Source: Anagrus nilaparvatae
Taxonomy: Eukaryota > Arthropoda > Insecta > Hymenoptera > Mymaridae
Direction of reading: 5' to 3'
Assembly (NCBI GenBank): GCA_022575985.1
Contig: JAKSXM010000269.1
Coordinates: 2,170,001 to 2,234,000, forward strand
Length of the DNA: 64,000 nucleotides
The translations under genes and the position numbers were made by a program. Shown one piece after another: positions 31,649 through 43,234 of the stretch; the stretch's first letter is position 1, and each line of letters starts with the position of its first letter. The notes beneath the pieces were generated by a model. That model was not told the origin of the DNA. It worked only from the letters and a program-made list of their open reading frames with translations, and did not search any database.

Positions 31649-33028
31649 AATGTATCAAACTACATTGTATAAATGAAAATGAAAATGATAAAATAAAAAT
31701 AAAATTAGGGCATACTCATTCCAAATACACTCAATATCTAAAGAATTTGGATTCTATTTGTGAATAAATTATCTAAATTATAAAAATATTTTCTGAATAC
31801 ATTATTGTAAGCTAAATATTATGTAAATATCAATAAAAATTTTTTTAATAGAATAATTTTCTTCTTATTAAAAAACTCATTCTTTTAAAGATTATCAAAA
31901 TATGTATTTCATTCATTATTATTTAAAAATTTTTTTTTCTCTAAAGAATAGCTATATTTTATAGAATGTAACTCCGAATTCTACCTAGTGACCAATATAG
32001 AGCTAAAAAATAATTTAAATTTATAGAATTTTCTATGAACTCTTTTACACTAAAGCCAAAAAATTATTAAAGTATAGAAAAAGTTTAAAATTTTACTGGA
32101 AACCCGAATTTGACATTAATTAAATCATACAGGGTCATGTAGTACGGCAAAATTCCAAAATACTGCTAAAAAACGATAAAAATCAAAATTTTGTATTTAA
32201 GGCAATTGGTGTGAGCTCGTTTACATCAAAGCCTAAAAATTATTTAAATAAAAAAAATATGTAAAATTTCCCTGGGAATCCGAATCTCACCTTGTTTAAA
32301 TTGTTCGGAGTCATTTAGAGCGGGAAAATTCAAAAAAACTGCTAAAAAACGATAAAAATCAACATTCTATATTTAAGGCATTTGGTGTGAGCTCGTTTAC
32401 ATCGAAGCCTAAAAATGATTTAAATAAAAAAAATATGTAAAATTTCCCTGGGAATCCGAATCTTACTTTGTTTAAATCGTTCGAAGTCATTTAGAGCGGG
32501 AAAATACAAAAAAACTGCTAAAAAATGAGAAAAATTGAGGAAAAGTCACGATTTTTCGGTTATTTTAGGGTCTAGGAAGTTCGATCGCATCTAGGTTGAT
32601 ATGGCATCCGAAAATATATATAAAAACACGCTTTTCCTGAGAAGCTGAATAAAAAATTCGGATATACAATTTTTCTGTAGTTTCCGTAATATACCCTGTG
32701 AATTTATCGATTTTCTGGCTCCCCGTGTAGGAATTTTCAAAAACTAATGGCATGACTGGATTCCTAAGGAAATTTTACTATAGTATCTCTTTTTTCATTA
32801 TTTTTAATGATTTCCAGAAGGAATGGCACATAAAAGAAGAATGGGTGGCTGAGGAAAGATGAAAACGTCTTTTTTTTTTAGAAATTCGCCCTGAGCTTAG
32901 TTTTCAATATTAAGGGCTAAAATTTGGGGACATAGTCCATTTTGGATAGGTAATTAGCAAAAAAAAGTTTTTAGCCGGTTTCAGCGACCCGACCTGGAAA
33001 CTTTTGCTGAATTCACTAAGAATCACTC

Positions 33029-34690
33029 ATATATATTAAAATGAAATAATTTAAAAAAGTTGTCACCCTAATCAGTGTGTAACTCAAAATCTATATCACC
33101 AAAACGATCAAACTAAAGTTCTATGTATTTGTTAGTGCGTTATTTAAAACAAGTTTTTTTGGTTTTTAATTTAACCCTTTCATTAGAGAGAAATCTCTAG
33201 AAAACCAATTTACGTTAAATTACAGAAAAATTTATCTTTTAAAAAATTAATATCTGAGACAAAATATATATATTATTATATTATTTTATATAACAAAAAA
33301 TATATATTAAAAAATTTCTACTTTTATCAAGCTGTGAACAATCAATATGACTTTTGCAATAAAAGATTTTTTTTTGAAATTTTTATTTTTTCATGTTTAA
33401 GACAAACGAATGAAATTTTATGAAATTTCTTAATTCTTAAATTTTTTAATTATTTAATTTTTTAATTTTTAAATTTCTTACAATCCATATAACTTTTGCA
33501 ATAAAATATTTTTTTTTTTAATTTTTATTATTTCGAGTTTAAAACACAGAAATGAAATTTTATAAAATTAATAAAATTTTGGACAATCCATATGAGTTTT
33601 GCAATAAAATATTTTTATAAGAAATTTATTTATTTCGGTTTTAAAACACACAAATGAAATTATAGGAAATTTATAAAGTTTAGGACAAACAATATGACTT
33701 TTGCAATAAAATATTTTTTTAATAAATTTATTTATTTCGTGTTTAAAACACAGAAATGATATATGAAATTTATAAAGTTTCGGACAATCAGTATGACTTT
33801 TGCAATAAATTATTTTTATTGAAAATTTCTTTATTTCGGTTTTAAAACACACAAATGAAATTTTATAAAATTTATAAAATGTTGGACAATCCATATGAGT
33901 TTTGCAATAAAATATTTTTATAAGAAATTTATTTATTTCGGTTTTAAAACACATAAATGAAATTTTATAAAATTTATAAAATTTTGGACAATCAATATAA
34001 CTTTTGCAATAAAATATTTTTTTAAGAAATTTATTTATTTCGTGTTTAAATCACAGAAATGAAATATTATGAAATTTATAAAGTTTTGGACAATCAATAT
34101 GACTTTTGCAATAAAATATTTTTTTAAGAAATTTATTTATTTCGTGTTTAAAACACAGAAATGAAATATTATGAAATTTATAAAGTTTTGGACAATCAAT
34201 ATGACTTTTGCAATAAAATATTTTTTTGAAAAATTTATTTATTTCGTGTTTAAAACACACTAATGAAATTTTATAAAATTTATAAAATTTTGGACAATCC
34301 ATATGACTTTTGCAATCAATTATTTTTATTGAAAATTTCTTTATTTCGGTTTTAAATTTAAATTTTAGGAAATTTATAAAGTTTTGGACATTTTATATGA
34401 CTTTTGCAATAAAATATTTTTATAAGAAATTTCTTTATTTCGGTTTTAAAACACACAAACGAAATTTTATAAAATTTATAAATTTTTGGACAATCAATAT
34501 AACTTTTGAAATAAAATATTTTTTTAAGAAATTTATTTATTTCGTGTTTAAAACACAGAAATGAAATATTATGAAATTTATAAAATTTTGGACAATCAAT
34601 ATGACTTTTGCAATAAAATATTGTTATTGAAAATTTCTTTATTTCGGTTTTAAAATTAGAACATTTATATAAGACATAAGACTTTTATAA
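33029..34690 (+). mobile_element. Helentron-like element with a 102-bp satellite, left end split off by the TIR transposon
   Basis: It starts with ATATATATTAAAATGAAAT, the same terminus as the element at 35048. Its first bases (TCCTATAT) are found at 29403-29410, on the other side of the TIR transposon. After a non-repetitive leader (TGTCACCCTAATCAGTGTG, AACTCAAAATCTATATCACC) comes the 102-bp satellite. No right terminus was found. Confidence 0.5.
33340..34680 (+). repeat. Satellite array, about 102-bp unit, about 13 copies
   Basis: The unit contains TATGACTTTTGCAATAAAAT, then ATTT(C/A)TTTATTTCG(G/T), GTTTAAAACACA, AAATGAAATTTTAT and AAATTTATAAAxTTTTGGACAATC. It recurs about every 102 bp. 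Because 102 is divisible by three, long open frames (repeats of CPKFYKF...CFKTEINKF) run through the array on the minus strand. These are products of the period, not genes. Confidence 0.95.
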
Positions 34691-35047
34691 AAAAATATTA
34701 GATTGCTAAAATATAGATTATTTTATAATCTACAATGAATAGAAATAACAAAAAATAAAAATAACTATTATGTTATTATTTCCACACAACCCTGGAGGTA
34801 AACAACTAGTGCATTTTTTTTAAGTGGTGTCCCCAGTAGGTCTATTCCACTAAGAATTTTAATAATAACATGTAAATAAATATTAGAATAGCATTCATTC
34901 ATTCAAATTTTTTAAAAATAATATTTATTCTTCATTTATAACGAATTATTTAATACAACAAATTATAAATATATATTAGTTATTTTATTTTTATTAGAAA
35001 TTATTAAATTATTTTTTTTTAGTTTTAATAAAGACAAATTTAATAGA
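34691..35047. other. Spacer between two satellite-bearing elements
   Basis: AT-rich unique-looking sequence with no open frame. A short segment, AAGTGGTGTCCCCAGTAGG, stands out in composition, but no function was recognised. Confidence 0.3.
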
Positions 35048-35089
35048 TCCTATATATATTAAAATGAAATTTTGATTATCATTGCATAA

Positions 35090-36334
35090 AAATATATTAA
35101 ATCAAAACATTTCTATAAAAGAGGTCAATAAATGAAAACATTTAAGTGGGGTATATTTTGCTAAATTCAATACTAATATTTCAATGCTATCATTGCCTAA
35201 AAATATTTTACATTACAAAATTTCTATAAAAGAGGTCAATATTTGAAAACAATTAAGTGGTGTATATTTCACTAAATTTAATACTAATTATTCAATGCTA
35301 TTATTGCATAAAAACAATTGAAATTACAAAAATTCTATAAAAAAGGACAGTATTCGAGAACATTTAAATGGGGAATATTCTGCTAAATTCAATACTAATA
35401 TTTCAATGTTATCATTGCATAAAAATATATTAAATAAAAAAATTTCTATAAAAGAGGTCAATATTTGAAAACATTTAAGTGGGGTATATTTTGCTAAATT
35501 CAATACTAATATTTCAATGCTATAATTGCATAAATATAAGTTACATTACAAAATTTCTATAAAAGAGGTCAATATTTGAAAACAATTAAGTGGGGTATAT
35601 TTTGCTAAATTCAATACTAATATTTCAATGCTATCATTGCATAAAAATATATTAAATAAAAAAATTTCTATAACAGAGGTCAATATTTGAAAACATTGAA
35701 GTGGGGTATATTTTGCTAAATTCAATACTAATATTTCAATGCTATCATTGCATAAAAATATTTTACATTACAAAATTTCTATAAAAGAGGTCAATATTTG
35801 AAAACAATTAAGTGGGGTATATTTTGCTAAATTCAATACTAATATTTCAATGCTATCATTGCATAAAAATAAATTAAATAAAAAAATTTCTATAAAAGAG
35901 GTCAATATTTGAAAACAATTAAGTGGGGTATATTTTGCTAAATTCAATACTAATATTTCAATGCTATCATTGCATAAAAATATATTAAATAAAAAAATTT
36001 CTATAAAAGAGGTCAATATTTGAAAACATTTAAGTAGGGTATATTTTGCTAAATTCAATACTAATATTTCAATGCTATCATTGCATAAAAACCATTAAAA
36101 TTACAACATTTCTATAAAACAGGACAGTATTCGAAAACATTTAAGTGGGGCATATTCTGCTAAATTGAATTCTAATAATTGAATGCTATTATTTCATAAA
36201 AACAATTGAAATTATAACATTTCTATAAAAGTGACCAATATTCAAAAACATTTAAGTGAGTATATTTTGCTAAATTCAATAGTAATAATTCAATGATATT
36301 GTTGCATAAAAACATTTGAAATTACAACATTTCT
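35090..36334 (+). repeat. Satellite array, 111-bp unit (left block)
   Basis: The unit reads TTTCTATAAAAGAGGTCAAT, TTGAAAACATTTAAGTGGGG, TATATTTTGCTAAATTCAAT, then CTATCATTGCATAAAAA. Successive CTATCATTGC positions at 35631, 35742 and 35853 give a period of exactly 111 bp. There are about 11 units. As the period is a multiple of three, the repetitive minus-strand frame at 35.77-36.06 kb is a product of the array. Confidence 0.95.
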
Positions 36335-37139
36335 GGAAGGCATCATCCATAAGGGTCTTCGTTATGTTTCATATAAAACAAATTCTCCAATGTCTCCTCT
36401 CGAGCACGATTTCTCAAATATTTCTAAATTAGCTAATATTTCTTCCATCAAATCATTGCATAATGCATATGATGTAATGTTTATGAATAAGGCATTATCA
36501 GATCCATGTTTTCCTGAAAATTTGAGGAACGTGTTCGAGATTAGATCACTGGAATACAATTTACGCCAACCTAGAATTTTAAAAGAAGCTAGTGCTAAAA
36601 GTGATTTGTTATATCATTCCCCTTACCTCAGGTTAAAAAGGCAGTGGAACTCTTTGCCACAGAGTCTTAAAAATTTATTAGGTCAAGACTGTTTTAAAAC
36701 TAATGTATATAGGTTCTGCTTAAATTATTTTGACTCAAATTAGTCTTTTTACATTATGATTATTATTTTAATAAAAGAAGTATACTTTGTGTAATTCACT
36801 TTGGTCTCTATTGGGTTGGCTTGGTTTTGGTTGCCTGCTATGGTCATTTATTCTAGTCATATAGGCAAAAATTAAATTAAGATTAGACATTTAGACTAAT
36901 GGTATCTTAATTATTGTATCCGAATTATATTTGATTATTAATGCATATTATTTTTAGGACTTATATTATTTAATGTAAAATTAAATATTTTAAAATTGCA
37001 AGTTAGTTAAATTTTCTTAATCAGAGTAATTAATTTTCATGACAATGTATAAATTGTTTTTTATATGTACAATTTATTTTTAAAAAAAGCATGTATTGGG
37101 TTTTAGCCCGTTATTTATATATAATAAAGAAATAAAGAA
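36335..37139 (+). mobile_element. 5'-truncated LINE inserted in the 111-bp satellite
   Basis: Sharp insertion with a target duplication ATTTCT (36329-36334 and 37140-37145), each copy part of the TTTCTATAAAAG motif of the satellite unit. The insert holds the C-terminal end of a reverse transcriptase ORF and a 3' UTR, and ends in (AATAAAG)-type repeats. It was truncated on insertion, as is usual for LINEs. Confidence 0.85.
36390..36743 (+). CDS. LINE reverse transcriptase C-terminal fragment
   Basis: 117 codons from the first ATG. The frame is open from the left edge of the insertion (36336: EGIIHKGLRYVSYKTNSP). It ends YLRLKRQWNSLPQSLKNLL...FKTNVYRFCLNYFDSN. The RQWNSLPQSLK box followed by FK near the stop is the usual C-terminus of CR1/Jockey/R1-type LINE ORF2 proteins. 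The catalytic motifs lie upstream and are missing, so the fragment is non-functional. Confidence 0.75.
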   Translation: MSPLEHDFSNISKLANISSIKSLHNAYDVMFMNKALSDPCFPENLRNVFEIRSLEYNLRQPRILKEASAKSDLLYHSPYLRLKRQWNSLPQSLKNLLGQDCFKTNVYRFCLNYFDSN

Positions 37140-37880
37140 ATTTCTATAAAAGAGGACAATATTCGAAAACATTTAAGTGGTGTTTATTTTGCTAAATTCA
37201 ACAATAATATTTCAATGCTATTATTGCATAAAAACATTGAAATTCAACTTTTCTATAAAACAGAGAAAAAAATTTAAAATGGTGTTTATTTTGCTTAATT
37301 CAATACTTATATTTCAATGCTATAATTACATAAAAATAATTGAAATTACAACATTTCTATAAAACAGGACAGTATTCGAAAACATTTAAGAGGGGCATAT
37401 TTGCTAAATTCAATACTAAAATTTCAATGCTATCAATGCTTAAAAACATTGAAACTACAAGTTTACTATAAAACAGGGAAAAAAATTTAAAGTGTTGTTT
37501 ATTTTGCTAAATTCAAATACTACAAAACATTTCTATAAAAGAGGTCAATATTTGAAAACATTTAAGTGGGGTATATTTTACTAAATTCAATACTAATTAT
37601 TCAATGCTATTATTGCATAAAAACAATTGAAATTACAAAATTTCTATAAAAAAGGACAGTATTCGAGAACATCTAAATGGGGAATATTCTGCTAAATTCA
37701 ATAGTAATATTTCAATGCTATCATTGCATAAAAATATATTAAATAAAAAAATTTCTATAAAAGAGGTCAATATTTGAAAACATTTAAGTGGGGAATATTC
37801 TGCTAATTTCAATACTAATATTTCAATGCTATTATTGCATAAAAATAATTGAAATTAAAACATTTCATGTCTACAACATG
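37140..37880 (+). repeat. Satellite array, 111-bp unit (right block)
   Basis: Continues the left array after the LINE insertion. The units here are more diverged and some are shortened, for example those with AAACAGGGAAAAAAATTTAA. It ends about 37880, where ordinary AT-rich sequence resumes up to the inverted subterminal repeat. Confidence 0.9.
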
Positions 37881-38732
37881 AAAATATTTCAAATATTTCA
37901 ATCTATATTTTCGGGTGTTTTATATATGAAAAAATTCGAAAAATTTCATGGAATAAGAAATTGGATATCGGCTGTCTTAAACATGAAAAACCCAAAAATT
38001 CAAAAAATTTGACTTTAAGTCTTTTTTTGCTATTTCTCTTTAATGAACGCATTAAATAAAAAACAAAAAAAAGTGGTTTTAGAAAAGTGCTTAATAAATA
38101 TAAAGCAATTTGGTTTTTACATTTTGATACAAACCATTTTAAGTTATCAAGTGGCAAAAATGACAACTTTTTGAGTTTTTAAATTTAAACTTCTTAGCTT
38201 AGGTTCACTCTGAACCGAGAGCTCAAATTAAAAAAAACAAACGGACATTGATAGAATTTTTTCCAAGGATTAATCTGAACTTAAGTTCGTCTCAAAAGAC
38301 CTCTTAGATCTTGAGAAAAATCAGTTTTAGTGAAAAAAAATGAAATTTTTTTATGTTTTCGACCACTAACTTCTGAGTTTGATATCTCAAAATCTTTTGA
38401 ATATTTTTTAAAAATTAAAAAAACGGCGGGGATATTTCTTTAAAAATTAATTTAAAACAACTTTCATGTATTTTTGTCCATACAGCTCTTCATAAATTAG
38501 TGATAAATAATATTAAAAATAATCAATTTTTTCGATTATTTCATTTTAATATATATAGGATAGGATTTTATGATTAAAATAATTTTTTAAACAATTTTTA
38601 AATGAAAAACAAAAATTATTTTAATTTCGCGCAGCAATATTTTTTATTTTTAGACATCAACGGATAGTGTGATAGTTAAATGTTCAAAATTACTGTCACA
38701 TTCTGCCGAGCGTAGCGAGGCCAATCAGCTAG

Positions 38733-39150
38733 TATTTAATTATAATGAAAAATACACAAAATTTTATTAATAAATAATTATATTAAAAGATTAAATAGTA
38801 ATAAAAATTAAATAACGCGCGAGAGCTTATGTGACAGAAAACTTCTTGTATTCTATACCGCTAGCACCCAATAAAAAATATAATTCACGCGCATGATAAA
38901 ATTGACGTGACCAATCAAAACACGAATAAATCGAGGAACCAATTCTGATGATATTTCTCCTTTAGAGTTATAGATTATTTTTAAAAACCAAACATTATTT
39001 CAACTCCATCAATTTTTTTTTTTAATTTTAAAGAAACGTACGTTTTTAATAAAAATTTAACTTAGTACGCATAAATTACATTTTAAATATAGAATATAAA
39101 TTATATTATAATATACGTACAGACCTACATATAAACGATTAAAAATACCA
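38733..39150. mobile_element. Fragment related to the 28.4-28.6 kb Helitron-like body
   Basis: Shares AAAATTTTATTAATAAxTAA, ATAATAAAAATTA, ACCAATCAxxACGAATAAAT and related phrases with 28490-28600 in the same order. Non-coding; ends not determined. Confidence 0.4.
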
Positions 39151-39159
39151 TAAAGACTA

Positions 39160-39740
39160 AAAAAATGAAAAAAATTTTTTTACCAGCTTCAAAAATATTT
39201 TATAAAATTTTGAAGATACCTCCGTTTTGAATAAAAATTTCAGAGAATACGTAAAAATTAGTGCCGAATCGAATGCTATGAAGTGCGATAAAAAAATTTT
39301 TCGATAGTCTCGAGGTATTTCAATTTTTGTTAAAAATTATAAAAAATGAATAATAAAAATTAAATATTTTAAAAATTGAAATATCTCGAAACTATCGAAA
39401 AAATTTTTTATCGCACTTTGTAGTATTCGATTCGGCACTAATTTTTACGTATTCTCTGAAATTTTTATTCAAAATGGAGGTATCTTTGAAATTTTATAAA
39501 ATATTTTTGATGCTGGTAAAAATTTTTTTCTTCATTTTTTTATTTTTTATGATATTTTTAATCATTTGTCTGTACCCTAATGACTCAAGATCCACCAAAC
39601 TAAGTGACATGAAACCGGTATAAAAATATAGAAAAAAAAGTCTGCGGGTGATATAGGCCATTTTCTGCTCAGCTATCGTAGTTTTTGAGATATTCAAAAA
39701 CTACGCCTTTTAAAATTCAAAATTATCAAATAAGAGTGTT
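39160..39740 (+). mobile_element. Helitron/HINE-like repeat with an internal inverted repeat
   Basis: Arms 39165-39345 and 39370-39545 are reverse complements (CAGCTTCAAAAATATTTTAT, GATACCTCCGTTTTGAATAA, AATCGAATGCTATGAAGTGC and their complements). The family block GTACCCTAATGACTCAAGA, AAGTGACATGAAACC and GTCTGCGGGTGATATAGGCC follows. The minus-strand frame here is spurious. Confidence 0.65.
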
Positions 39741-40089
39741 ATATCTGCCTATTTATCAAGATTAAATTGTATTAAAGCTACCTATAAATAAATAAAAGTT
39801 ATCTATTCTATTGCTGTGAAATGACTGTGATATACTTTATCGTATTGTTAGAAAGTTAATTAAAATATTAAATTATTAGCTGCACATTAATTACTGTTAC
39901 TATTACATTGCTTACTTTTAGAATTTTAATTTTAATTTTTTCTTTTTTATACACATATAACTTATTTTTAACAAGTTATCTATATTATGTTATATTAAAA
40001 TTGTTATAAATCGCTATTACTATCTATGTAACCTATGTATCAAATTTTTGTAAAACAAAATAAAATATTATTTACATATTTACATTCAA

Positions 40090-40307
40090 TTTTTACTATT
40101 TATGGAGAAATTAAAATTTTTTAAAAATTTCGATAAAAAGTGAAATATCTAAAAAATATGAAAAAATTTTAATATACAATTTGACATTACTTGATTCGGC
40201 ACTAATTTATACGTACTAAGTTAAATTTTTGTTCAAAACGGAGGTATCTTTAAAAATTAGCAACATTTTTTATATATCTTAATACTATATATATTTGAAA
40301 CTTTATT

Positions 40308-40339
<32 letters not shown>

Positions 40340-40880
40340 CCCTCATCACGCAAGAACTGCCGAACCAATTAGCATGAAACCAGTGTCAAAATGAAGAAAA
40401 AAAGTCTGCGGGGGACATAGGCCATAGTATAGATTTTCTGCTCAGCTATCGTAGTTTTTGAGATATTTAATTTTTAGTATTTTTGAACTTGATAAATTTT
40501 TTAAATTTTTTAACAAAAATTGAAATATCTCGAAACTATCGAAAAAATTTTCCATCGCACTTAATAGTATTCGATTTAACACTAATTTTTACGTATTCCC
40601 TGAAATTTTTATTCAAAACGGAGGTATCTTTAAAATTTTATAAAATATGAAGCTGGTAAAAAATTTTTTTTTATTTTTTTATTTTTTATGGTATTTTTAA
40701 TAATTTATCTGTACCCTAATGACTCAAGATTCACCAAACTAAGTGACATAAAACCAGTATCAAAATATAGAAAAAAAAATCTGCGGGTGATATAGGCCAT
40801 TTTCTGCTCAGCTATCGTAGTTTTTGAAATATTCAATTTTTACTATTTATGGAGAAATTAAAATATATAGTCTCAAAGTT

Positions 40881-40900
<20 letters not shown>
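40090..40900 (+). mobile_element. Helitron/HINE-like repeat copies, with (CTGT)n and (TA)n
   Basis: Two successive family blocks. The first starts at TATATATTTGAAACTTTATT with a long (CTGT)n (about 40311-40340) and CTCATCACGCAAGAACTGCC. The second starts at about 40690 with TGTACCCTAATGACTCAAGA. Both carry the GTCTGCGGGxGA(C/T)ATAGGCC block and the AGCTATCGTAGTTTTTGA block. A (TA)n run follows at about 40890-40912. Confidence 0.65.
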
Positions 40901-40912
<12 letters not shown>

Positions 40913-41794
40913 CGAATCGATAATATAATACAATTAATTTTAATTCGGCCTATCAGAAGGCGAATAAAAAGGTTGAATAGAGCAACTTTAGATCTCAATC
41001 AATTTTCAATAAATAGATTCATTGAAATGAAATAAAATTAATAATTTTAAATAAAAATTTTTTAAAATAAGTATAAAAGAATTTGTTATTTAAAATATAA
41101 AGCTGTCGCTTTGCGTTTTTTTTTTTTTTTTTTTTGTTAAAAAAATCAGGTTCTACGCTTTTGATTTTCTAGCTTTAACATATCAGCAACAGTCACATCG
41201 ATTTTCCTGTTGGTCTCAAATTAGTTGTTCCATATACTGTGGAAATTTTTAAGCACAGTCTATAACAATCACAGTCTCTCGCAACAAAATTTCGCTTTAG
41301 TTTGCACTCGATATGGTTAGAGTAATATCGAAAAGCTTCAAAATTTAGATGAAAGTTAATACCGAGTCAAAGATCAAAGTTCAAAAATGAACGAAGATAT
41401 AGCAAATTTAAACGCTATCAGGAACTAAACGCTAGTCGGAACAACTCGAAGAATCAAAAAAAAATTTGGTAAAAAATTTATTGCTAGATATCTAGTGGTG
41501 TTTTCTCAGTTTGGCTCAATTTCATTCAGATGTTGTTGCGTTCTAACAAAAAAACTAATAACACTTCAAAAAATATGCTATACACGGAGAGAAAAAAAGC
41601 GATGAATTGTCCGTACTTTTTCATCGTAATGACTAATTTAACAGTAGTAAATTAATGATTTTTATCGAAAATGCTAATTATTCGTCAATTTGAAGAATTT
41701 ATTTTTAACAATGTAAAAATCATAATGCTTATAAAACATTAAAAATATATGCATCGCTATATACATATATTATACAAAACAATATAATATATTA
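40913..41794. other. AT-rich stretch, no supported feature
   Basis: Contains a T19 tract near 41118 and a segment of more even composition (41150-41580) without an open frame. ACACGGAGAGAAAAAAAG at 41583 looks like the edge of a repeat, but I found no partner for it. Confidence 0.35.
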
Positions 41795-42605
41795 CAGTGG
41801 AACCTCTAATAAAGACCACCAAAGTGGCATGGAGAAAATTGGTCGCTATTGGAGGTGGTCGTTAACGGGAGGTTTTTTTGAACCTGATATATATAGCAAG
41901 TAAAATTAAAAAAAAAAATTTCCTTTACATTTTACGCGAAGTTAGGACCGCCTGGTATATATATTATATAAGCCAGCTATGTTTAAAATTTTTTTTAATT
42001 TTTTTAAATTAAAAAAAAAAATTATTTTTATTTTTTATTTATTTATGTATGAACTTTATTTTTATTTTTTAATTACATAATTAGTTATTTTTGATTGCAG
42101 AGCGTTCTTTGTTCTAAGTAAAAATGATCTTTCAAGTTTTTCTCTTAAGCTAAGTAATTGAAATAAAACAGTTGTTTCTTTTTTATCTTGACAAAAATTT
42201 TGCAATTGAGTGACTAAATTTAGCGCTTCAGAATAATTTTTTGGGCGTGTTCTTATATCGGCAATTAAAGGTTCTTCTTTAGCTTCATCTATTATCTAAA
42301 TAAAAGCTATTGTTAGTTTAATCTGCGTATTTAAAAATAAAATGGGCGGTGAAAAGATAAAAAAGTATTAAAATATAACGTGAAAAAAATTTTTTCTCAA
42401 AATAATGGTCGCTATGAGAGGTGAAAATACAAGTAAAATTCAAAACAAGGCTTAAAAATCAGTGGTCGCGGTCCTTATTTGAGTGGCCTTTATAGAGAGG
42501 TTCGCTATAATGTTAAATAATAGGAATTTCAAACTGGCTTTTGAAATTGCGGTCGTTATTGGAGGTGGTCTTTAACGAGAGGGGTCGTTATTGGAGGTTC
42601 CACTG
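41795..42605 (-). mobile_element. pogo/Tigger-like (Tc1/mariner superfamily) DNA element, degenerate
   Basis: TIRs are CAGTGGAACCTCTAATAAAG on the left and CTTTATTGGAGGTTCCACTG-like on the right (actual right end TTATTGGAGGTTCCACTG). A subterminal GGTCGTTAACG(G/A)GAGG motif lies inside both ends. TA precedes the left end, as expected for TA-target insertion; the right flank reads CA. CAGTGGAACC termini are usual for Tigger-like elements. The interior (42092-42300, minus strand) translates in two frames into pieces typical of the transposase C-terminus. Confidence 0.75.
42092..42300 (-). pseudogene. pogo/Tigger-like transposase C-terminal remnant
   Basis: On the minus strand one frame reads IDEAKEEPLIADIRTRPKNY then SEALNLVTQLQNF, and the adjacent frame continues CQDKKETTVLFQLLSLREKL then ERSFLLRTKNALQ. 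The order (acidic stretch, ...ALNLVTQLQNF, LREKLE) fits the end of a Tigger/CENP-B-like transposase. One frameshift and the absence of the catalytic domain make it a relic. Confidence 0.55.
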
Positions 42606-43067
42606 CATACATACACGAAAGAATATAGTAACGAATACACGTATACTGTATATAATAATAATATGCGCGCAGCTATGAGTCAACTATGAGTGAGACTCCA
42701 ACAAATCCCGACGTTTCATCGGGAATCCTTATAAACATTTTGGAGTAACTACGCTTGGATAGTGCACATATTATAGTATTGATTTGTGTAACAAAAAAGA
42801 AACAATTTTATGAACAAACAAAAATCCGAAAAAGAAATATACACAAAGAAATAACTTTTTAAATTTGTAAATAAAGAAACAATTTTTATACTTATCTAAA
42901 TCTTTTAAAGATTTTAATTTTACAATCTTCTGACAAAATTATGCAAATGATTTAATTATTCAAATGTTAATTTTTAGCATCTATTTATTTTTTTATATAG
43001 AAATTTAAATATAAAAAAAAATAATTTTTTCTCAAACATAGAGCACCTAACACTACCTGAATTTTTG

Positions 43068-43087
43068 GTTCCTCATAGAGGAACCTT
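43068..43087. repeat. Short perfect hairpin GGTTCCTC-ATA-GAGGAACC
   Basis: 8-bp perfect arms with a 3-nt loop. The same GAGGAACC word occurs at 44936 before ATAGTGCCAATCACTTGGC, and inverted at 60659-60699. The hairpin may therefore be the edge of a repeat element spanning about 43068-44975. Confidence 0.5.
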
Positions 43088-43174
43088 TGTGATAGGTGAA
43101 ATTTTGATTTTCGATATTTTGGCATATAAGCACGTTTTGAGACCTCAGGAAGCTAAAAAACCGGTTTTTAAAAA

Positions 43175-43177
<3 letters not shown>

Positions 43178-43234
<57 letters not shown>

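Larger units (their letters stand above)
29411..33028 (+). mobile_element. DNA transposon with 0.87-kb terminal inverted repeats
   Basis: The left end GAGTGATTCTTAGTGAATTC (29411) is matched by GAATTCACTAAGAATCACTC ending at 33028. The arms run about 29411-30272 and 32157-33028, with high identity. Each arm contains two to three tandem units of about 175-180 bp (AGCAGTTTTTTTGAATTTTCC...GATGTAAACGAGCTCACACC). Inside are a transposase-like ORF and a nested MITE. The flanks read TCCTATAT on the left and ATATATTAAAATG on the right. Together these rebuild the Helentron-like terminus seen at 35048, so the element probably inserted into such a copy at a TA-rich site. Confidence 0.85.
35048..38732 (+). 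mobile_element. Helentron/HINE-like element with inverted subterminal repeats and a central satellite
   Basis: The left end TCCTATATATATTAAAATGA (35048) is repeated in inverted orientation as a 23-bp perfect match at 38538-38560. After this inner repeat the sequence runs to a hairpin (GCCGAGCGTAGCGAGGC) and CTAG at 38729-38732, followed by T. A left terminus, a central tandem array, an inverted copy near the right end, and a terminal stem-loop are the plan described for DINE-1/HINE elements, the non-autonomous relatives of Helentrons. It has no Rep/helicase of its own. A LINE fragment sits in its satellite. Confidence 0.7.

Noticed and set aside
33568..34564. Long open frames on both strands with repeated CPKFYKF / CFKTEINKF peptides
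   Set aside because: They follow the 102-bp satellite, whose period is a multiple of three. No start, domain or codon signal is independent of the repeat.
33340..37880. Regular repeat arrays that might suggest CRISPR
   Set aside because: The units are contiguous tandem repeats of 102 and 111 bp without unique spacers. The surroundings are eukaryotic transposons.
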